Source: Gemmatimonadaceae bacterium
GTDB lineage: Bacteria; Latescibacterota; UBA2968; UBA8231
NCBI GenBank assembly: GCA_002726335.1
Contig: PBSR01000270.1
Span: 1-11,566 of the forward strand
Reading direction: 5' to 3'
DNA: 11,566 bases
Shown: positions 6,857 through 11,566 of the stretch, in pieces
Position numbering within the stretch: position 1 is the first letter of the stretch
Layout: every line of letters starts with the position of its first letter
Position numbers and translations under genes: made by a program
The notes under the pieces: model-generated
Told to the model about the DNA's origin: nothing
The model's input: the letters and a program-made list of their open reading frames with translations, nothing else
The model's database searches: none

Positions 6857-8545
6857 GTGCGCCTCCCCGGTGGTGGCTCGCCGTGGGTCCTCGGTGCGGC
6901 GGTCTTCGTGGGCCTCGTCCTGAGGCTCTGGGGTCTCGATTTCGGCCTGCCCAACACTGCGGCCCGTCCGGATGAATCGGTACTCGTCCACAGGGCGCTG
7001 GCCATCGCGGCTGGTCAGCTGAATCCGCACTTCTTCAACTATCCGAGCTTCCACCTCTATCTGCTGTCCTTTGTTTTCGGTCTCTACTACGTGCTGGCGT
7101 ACCTGGCCGGGGTCATCGACGGAACTCAGACCTTCCTGCTTCGATTTCTCCTGGACCCTTCCGATATCTACCTGGCAGGACGGGCACTGACCGCGCTCAT
7201 GGGGACGGCAACGGTGGTCTGCTGCTGGCGACTGGGACGGGCCCTCGGCGGCGTACCGACAGCAACCGCAGCGGCGGTCCTGTCGGCTCCTGTCTTTCTG
7301 CATGTCCGCGACTCACACTTTCTCACCGTCGACGTTCCTGCCACCTTCTGGACGACCGCATCGCTGGTGTGCCTCGTGGTCTATGGGCAGCACGGTGGCC
7401 GCCGCCGGCTGATACTCGGCGCGGTGCTGATCGGCATGGCAATGTCGACCAAGTACAACGCTGCCCTTTTTCTGCCAGCCATGATTCTGGCCGTGTGGCG
7501 ATCCCCGGACGGAGATCGATGTCGCCGGACAGCGCTGGCTCTTGGCCTAGCGGCAACCGGGTTCCTCTGCGGATCGCCTTTCATCGCCCTCGATCCCTTC
7601 GGATTCTGGCGCGACTTCCTCTTCGAGTGGCAGCACTTCGGGCGAGGGCACACCGGACAGCAGCTGGGCAACGGCTGGTTCTACCATCTGACGTTCACTC
7701 TTCGACACGGGTTGGGGCTGCCCCTGCTCCTGACCAGCCTGGCGTCCCTGGGGTTGCTTGCCTGGCGACGTCGCCCCGGAGATCTCGTCTTGCTCACGGC
7801 AGTGACGGCATATTTCGCCGTCGCTGGTGGCGGCGAGAGTCTGTTCGTGCGCTACGCGATGCCGCTGGTGCCTCTGCTGTGCGTCGCTGCGGCCGCCGGG
7901 CTGGCGCACGCAGCAGATCAACGGATGGCGATCGTCATTCCGGCCTCTCTGATCGTCGTGGCGCCCTCGGCCATGGTCGCCATCGATCACGATCGCCTGC
8001 TGGCGCGTGAGGATCCCCGCGAACAGGCCCGCCGTTGGATCGAGGCGGAGGTCGCCTCCGGATCCCGGATCGCCCTGACCGGAAGCGACTACGGATATCC
8101 ACGGCTGCGTCCGACACGTGAATGGCTGCAAAAGCGATGGCAGGAAGTCCGTCGCGCCGGCGAGCAGGGGCGACGTCTCCGACTCGCTCTCGACCTGCCC
8201 GGATACCCACCCGCGCCGGTCTTCGACCTGGTGGAGCTGAAGGGTGCCTCGAAGCCAGAATTCACATCCATCTGGCCCTCGGAGAGTGTCCAGGCGCTGC
8301 GTTCCAGCGGGGTCGACTGGCTCGTGGTGCAAAGCCATCCGCTCGACTACGCAGCCAGGCCCACCGCTCTGGCCGGCGAGCTGGCTCACCTGTCGCCTGT
8401 GGCCGAGTTTTCTCCCGGCCCCCCCGAGGCGTTGGCACAGGCCGCCTTCGATCGACTCGATGCCTATTTCGTCCCCTTCGCCGGCCACGACGGCGTGTTG
8501 TACCCAGGCCCACACCTGAGCGTCTATCAGCTCGGCAGCCCCTGA
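6857..8545 (+). CDS. Polytopic membrane glycosyltransferase, GT39/PMT_2 (ArnT-like) family
   Basis: A 562-residue inner-membrane protein that should transfer a sugar from a polyprenyl-phosphate donor to a protein, lipid or glycan on the outer face of the membrane. About 11-12 hydrophobic segments are visible, roughly at 10-27, 64-86, 107-126, 132-149, 163-178, 184-196, 201-215, 224-243, 286-302, 309-324, 331-350 and 357-376, followed by a soluble domain 377-562. The acidic motif of the first outer loop is ARPDE (Asp39, Glu40), as in PMT enzymes; a second conserved acidic residue is Asp159 in RDSHFLTVDVPATF; and FVRYAMPLVP (330-339) is typical of the family. DPREQARRWIE (386-396) opens the C-terminal domain. 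It starts with GTG one base after the oxidoreductase stop codon, indicating translational coupling. Acceptor and sugar are unknown. Confidence 0.85.
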   Translation: MRLPGGGSPWVLGAAVFVGLVLRLWGLDFGLPNTAARPDESVLVHRALAIAAGQLNPHFFNYPSFHLYLLSFVFGLYYVLAYLAGVIDGTQTFLLRFLLDPSDIYLAGRALTALMGTATVVCCWRLGRALGGVPTATAAAVLSAPVFLHVRDSHFLTVDVPATFWTTASLVCLVVYGQHGGRRRLILGAVLIGMAMSTKYNAALFLPAMILAVWRSPDGDRCRRTALALGLAATGFLCGSPFIALDPFGFWRDFLFEWQHFGRGHTGQQLGNGWFYHLTFTLRHGLGLPLLLTSLASLGLLAWRRRPGDLVLLTAVTAYFAVAGGGESLFVRYAMPLVPLLCVAAAAGLAHAADQRMAIVIPASLIVVAPSAMVAIDHDRLLAREDPREQARRWIEAEVASGSRIALTGSDYGYPRLRPTREWLQKRWQEVRRAGEQGRRLRLALDLPGYPPAPVFDLVELKGASKPEFTSIWPSESVQALRSSGVDWLVVQSHPLDYAARPTALAGELAHLSPVAEFSPGPPEALAQAAFDRLDAYFVPFAGHDGVLYPGPHLSVYQLGSP

Positions 8546-8667
8546 GGCATTGCATGTGGCGGATGGGCGAGATTCTGCCGATACAGGAAAAGTGATGTCC
8601 TCGGTTGAAGGTCGCGGCCCTCTACGCCTTATTCTCAACTGCAGAGACCTTCACCAGGAGACGGATG

Positions 8668-9891
8668 ATGAGTGAGAATACCGAGGGCTACGAGGAACTG
8701 TCGGACCGGCTGCGAGGGCGCGGCATCGATGTCGATGCGGTGGAGGCTCGCCTGCGAGCGCAGGTGATCGAGACTCCCTCTTGGGGCTACGGCAACTCCG
8801 GCACTCGCTTCGGCGTGTTCAAGCAGCCTGGGGCGGCCCGTGACGTTCATGAACGTCTGGCGGATGCCGCGAAGGTTCACGAGGTGACCGGCATCTGCCG
8901 GCCGGTGGCGTTGCACATTCCCTGGGACAAGGTGGATGACTACGAGGCCCTGAAGGCGGAGGCAGCCGACCTGGGCGTGGAGATCGGGGCGATTAACCCC
9001 AATGTCTTCCAGCATGCGGATTATCAGTTCGGTTCCTTCGGCCACCGTGACTCAGGAATCCGGCAGCAGGCTCTCGAACACATGGAAGAGTGTACGCAGA
9101 TCATGAGGGCTACCGGGTCGAAGCTGCTGTCACTGTGGTTTGCCGATGGCACCAACTATGCCGGCCAGGCGGATCTCATCCGGCGCAAACATTCCTTCGA
9201 GGAGTGCCTTGGTCGCACTCACGATCTGCTCCCCGCCGACGCCCGTATGCTGATCGAATACAAATTCTTCGAGCCGGGTTTCTACCACACCGACATCGCC
9301 GACTGGGGCATGGCCCTGCACTTTGCCCGGAAAGCTGGAGAACGCGCCGAGGTCCTCGTCGACCTCGGTCACCATGCGCAGGGAGTGAACATCGAGCATA
9401 TCGTCGCCTTCCTGCTCGACGAAGAGATCCTGGGTGGCTTTCACTTCAACAATCGCAAGTACGCCGATGACGACCTGACGACGGGCTCGGTCAATCTCTA
9501 TGAGGTATTCCTCATCTACCATGAGATCGAGAACGCCAACCTTCGTGGCCGCGGCGGGAACATCGCCTACATGATCGATCAGAGTCATATCGTGAAACCA
9601 AAAGTCGAAGCCATGATCCAGTCTGTGCTCAACATCCAGACGGCTTTTGCGCGGACGCTGCTGGTGGATCACAGGGCCCTGGCTGAAGCGCAGAGGTCAG
9701 GTGATACCGTGATGGCCGAAGAGGCCCTCCGGGCTGCGTGGGATACCGATGTGAGGCCTATGTTGGCCCGGGTGCGGACGGACCTGGGGGCCGCAGCAGA
9801 CCCGCTTGCCGCCTACCGGGCCAGCGGCTACTACACGCGCATCGCCGAGGAACGCCAGGGCGTCCTCGAGGGTGCCGCCAGCTGGGGCTAG
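8668..9891 (+). CDS. rhaI: L-rhamnose isomerase-type sugar isomerase
   Basis: A 407-residue cytoplasmic TIM-barrel isomerase that should interconvert L-rhamnose and L-rhamnulose, or related aldose/ketose pairs, with two divalent metals. The metal and catalytic positions agree at a nearly constant offset with those I recall for the Pseudomonas stutzeri enzyme: Glu197 (LIEYK), Asp232 and His235 (VDLGHH), His259 (GFHFN), Asp267 and Asp269 (KYADDD), and Asp304 (YMIDQSH). AINPNVFQ (108-115) and FEPGFYHTD (201-209) are further family segments. ATG at 8668 was chosen because AGGAG (8656-8660) is 7 bases upstream; ATG at 8665 is only 4 bases away, and TTG at 8605 lacks a ribosome binding site. TTGAAG (8605-8610) and TATTCT (8630-8635), 19 bases apart, could be a weak promoter. 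No kinase, aldolase or transporter of a rhamnose pathway lies nearby, so the true substrate may be another sugar. Confidence 0.9.
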   Translation: MSENTEGYEELSDRLRGRGIDVDAVEARLRAQVIETPSWGYGNSGTRFGVFKQPGAARDVHERLADAAKVHEVTGICRPVALHIPWDKVDDYEALKAEAADLGVEIGAINPNVFQHADYQFGSFGHRDSGIRQQALEHMEECTQIMRATGSKLLSLWFADGTNYAGQADLIRRKHSFEECLGRTHDLLPADARMLIEYKFFEPGFYHTDIADWGMALHFARKAGERAEVLVDLGHHAQGVNIEHIVAFLLDEEILGGFHFNNRKYADDDLTTGSVNLYEVFLIYHEIENANLRGRGGNIAYMIDQSHIVKPKVEAMIQSVLNIQTAFARTLLVDHRALAEAQRSGDTVMAEEALRAAWDTDVRPMLARVRTDLGAAADPLAAYRASGYYTRIAEERQGVLEGAASWG

Positions 9892-9903
9892 ACTGGGTAG
9901 ACC

Positions 9904-10668
9904 ATGACTCCACGTGCTCTTCAGCTCACTCGAGCCTTCACATGGCTCCTCCTGCTGTCAGCTCTGCCCACCAGAGCTCAGGAGGCACCGGGTCAGGGGA
10001 TCTTCGCGCTGCAGACCATGCTGAGCGACAAGTCTCCGCAGATCCGGACAAAGGCCGCCGAAGGACTGGGTCGCGTGGGCGGGCGGCGTGCGGTCCTGAT
10101 TCTGCGTCGGGGGTTGTCAGACAGAACCGTCGAGGTGCGCGTCGCCGTGGTCGAGGCATTGGGCTTCGTCGGCGGTCGACTCGCTCTGACCGTTCTCTCA
10201 GAGGCGCTGAAGGACCGGGATCCGGAGGTCCGACTCAGGGCTGTCGACGCGCTGAAAGACGCCGGCACGGTAAGCGCCATCCCCATCATCCAGAAGGCCT
10301 TCGGCGACAAGGAGTCCAGCGTGCGCTTGCACGCCGCTCTGATGTTGCGCAAAATCGGCCACCGGAACGGAGTACCCGTGCTCGGTCGGGCGGTACTGGC
10401 CGACCGGGATCCGTCCGTCCGGGCGGCCTGCGCTCGATATCTGGGAACCTTGGGCGTGAAGGACCGTCGCACGCTGGGAATTCTCTCCCAGGTGCTCACC
10501 GACGACAGGTCGCCGGCCGTCAGGGTCCGTGCCGTCGAGGCTCTCGGCTTCGTGCAGTTGCCACAGGCGATCGCAGTACTCGAAACGGCCCTGGCCGACA
10601 GGGACGCCGGTGTGCGGATCCGGGCCACCGAGGTTATGGGTCGAGTGCTGGCCAAGGACTTCGAATAG
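9904..10668 (+). CDS. Exported HEAT/PBS-lyase-repeat protein
   Basis: A 254-residue protein with an N-terminal signal peptide (charged MTPRALQLTR, then AFTWLLLLSALPTRA, probable cleavage after residue 25, before QEAP). The mature part is almost wholly seven HEAT-type helical repeats of 31-34 residues, each with a pattern like VLxxALxDRDPxVRxRAVEALGxVG; they start near 33, 62, 93, 124, 155, 187 and 221. Such repeats form a curved solenoid that binds other proteins. No lipobox, enzyme domain or cysteine cluster is visible. The start ATG is 12 bases after the isomerase stop codon and has only a weak purine stretch (GGGTAG) upstream, so translation may depend on the gene before it. It is the last coding gene before the rRNA operon. 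Function cannot be stated beyond a periplasmic or extracellular scaffold. Confidence 0.85.
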   Translation: MTPRALQLTRAFTWLLLLSALPTRAQEAPGQGIFALQTMLSDKSPQIRTKAAEGLGRVGGRRAVLILRRGLSDRTVEVRVAVVEALGFVGGRLALTVLSEALKDRDPEVRLRAVDALKDAGTVSAIPIIQKAFGDKESSVRLHAALMLRKIGHRNGVPVLGRAVLADRDPSVRAACARYLGTLGVKDRRTLGILSQVLTDDRSPAVRVRAVEALGFVQLPQAIAVLETALADRDAGVRIRATEVMGRVLAKDFE

Positions 10669-10695
10669 CCTCTCCGTCCCAACTGCAGATGGCCG

Positions 10696-10724
10696 TTGAC
10701 AGTTCTCGGGCTCGTCCGTATGTT
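10696..10724 (+). promoter_or_regulatory. Candidate rRNA operon promoter
   Basis: A perfect -35 box TTGACA (10696-10701), an ideal 17-base spacer and TATGTT (10719-10724, 4 of 6 matches) lie about 255 bases before the 16S gene. Transcription would start near 10731. The position and the perfect -35 box fit an rRNA promoter; a second promoter closer to the gene is possible but not seen clearly. Confidence 0.5.
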
Positions 10725-10821
10725 TGATTCTTGCGTTCGGTGAGGGTAACCGCTGAACCGCACCGTAGTCTCTCGATCTTTGATAATCGAATAACGCGCG
10801 TAAAGTCCCTGTAAACTTGCG

Positions 10822-10852
10822 AGGCGGGCTCAGTTTCTTGGGCCTGTCGCCT
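10822..10852 (+). other. Hairpin in the rRNA leader
   Basis: AGGCG-GGCTCA (10822-10832) pairs with TGGGCC (10839-10844) and CGCCT (10848-10852), with one G-U pair, a three-base bulge (TGT) and a six-base loop (GTTTCT). It is followed by TTCTGC, too few T residues for a strong intrinsic terminator. It may be a leader structure acting in antitermination or rRNA processing, or a weak terminator for the HEAT-repeat gene. Confidence 0.4.
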
Positions 10853-10979
10853 TTCTGCACGTTGCACTTCGGTGTGATATGCGCAGAAAGGCTCGTAGTT
10901 CAACTTAAGAAGATCACTCGGGAGGCATTATCAGCTTCGGCTGGTCATGCGATACCGAGAGCCACAAACTTTTCTTCTT

Positions 10980-11566
<587 letters not shown>

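Larger units (their letters stand above)
10669..10979 (+). other. Non-coding leader region of the rRNA operon
   Basis: These 311 bases between the HEAT-repeat gene and the 16S rRNA gene hold no credible ORF. The stretch contains a TTGACA promoter and one clear hairpin, and its right part should be transcribed as the 5' leader of the rRNA precursor. I see no convincing terminator for the upstream gene and no certain boxA. A processing stem paired with the 16S-23S spacer cannot be judged, because the spacer lies outside the window. Confidence 0.65.

Noticed and set aside
7547..8638. Minus-strand 363-codon ORF opposite the glycosyltransferase gene
   Set aside because: The plus-strand frame has family motifs and membrane segments; the antisense product is low-complexity Arg/Gly/Gln-rich sequence without recognisable domains.
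8605..8667. TTG start at 8605 for the sugar isomerase
   Set aside because: No ribosome binding site there, while AGGAG lies 7 bases before the ATG at 8668; the extra residues do not look like family sequence.

Overview
The window looks like a piece of chromosome from an uncultivated, free-living bacterium outside the well-studied phyla. The protein-coding content (a very large secreted FN3/cohesin/dockerin protein with a PNPFNP-type C-terminal sorting domain, a secreted HEAT-repeat protein, a GT39-type membrane glycosyltransferase and a GFO/IDH/MocA dehydrogenase) is the kind of repertoire known from FCB-like and candidate phyla such as Latescibacterota and Poribacteria. The 16S rRNA gene at the right edge is clearly bacterial but has unusual bases, several of them compensatory, at normally conserved sites. 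I cannot assign a phylum by eye.

Layout. Positions 1-29 hold part of a palindromic terminator. From 54 to 4541 (minus strand) one gene encodes a 1495-residue exported modular protein. A 203-base divergent intergenic region (4542-4744) carries a candidate promoter for each side and an 8-base inverted repeat. On the plus strand follow pyrB (aspartate carbamoyltransferase, 4745-5677); a candidate promoter; then a tight three-gene unit made of a 38-residue very basic small protein (5768-5884), a GFO/IDH/MocA oxidoreductase (5905-6855) and a GT39-like polytopic glycosyltransferase (6857-8545). Next come an L-rhamnose isomerase-type sugar isomerase (8668-9891) and, 12 bases later, a secreted protein of seven HEAT repeats (9904-10668). 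A 311-base leader region with a strong-looking TTGACA promoter and a hairpin precedes the 16S rRNA gene (about 10980 to the window end, truncated).

How the genes work together. pyrB is housekeeping pyrimidine synthesis. The oxidoreductase/glycosyltransferase pair is translationally coupled and plausibly serves sugar or surface-glycan metabolism. The isomerase interconverts aldose and ketose sugars. The large modular protein is probably surface-attached or secreted. The rRNA operon is an independent unit.

No mobile element, CRISPR array, tRNA or obvious defence system is visible. The items most worth a second look are the 16S gene that mismatches the EUB338 probe family with paired covariations, the protein that combines cohesin-like domains with an internal two-loop dockerin, the conserved-looking 38-residue basic ORF, and the possibly leaderless pyrB.
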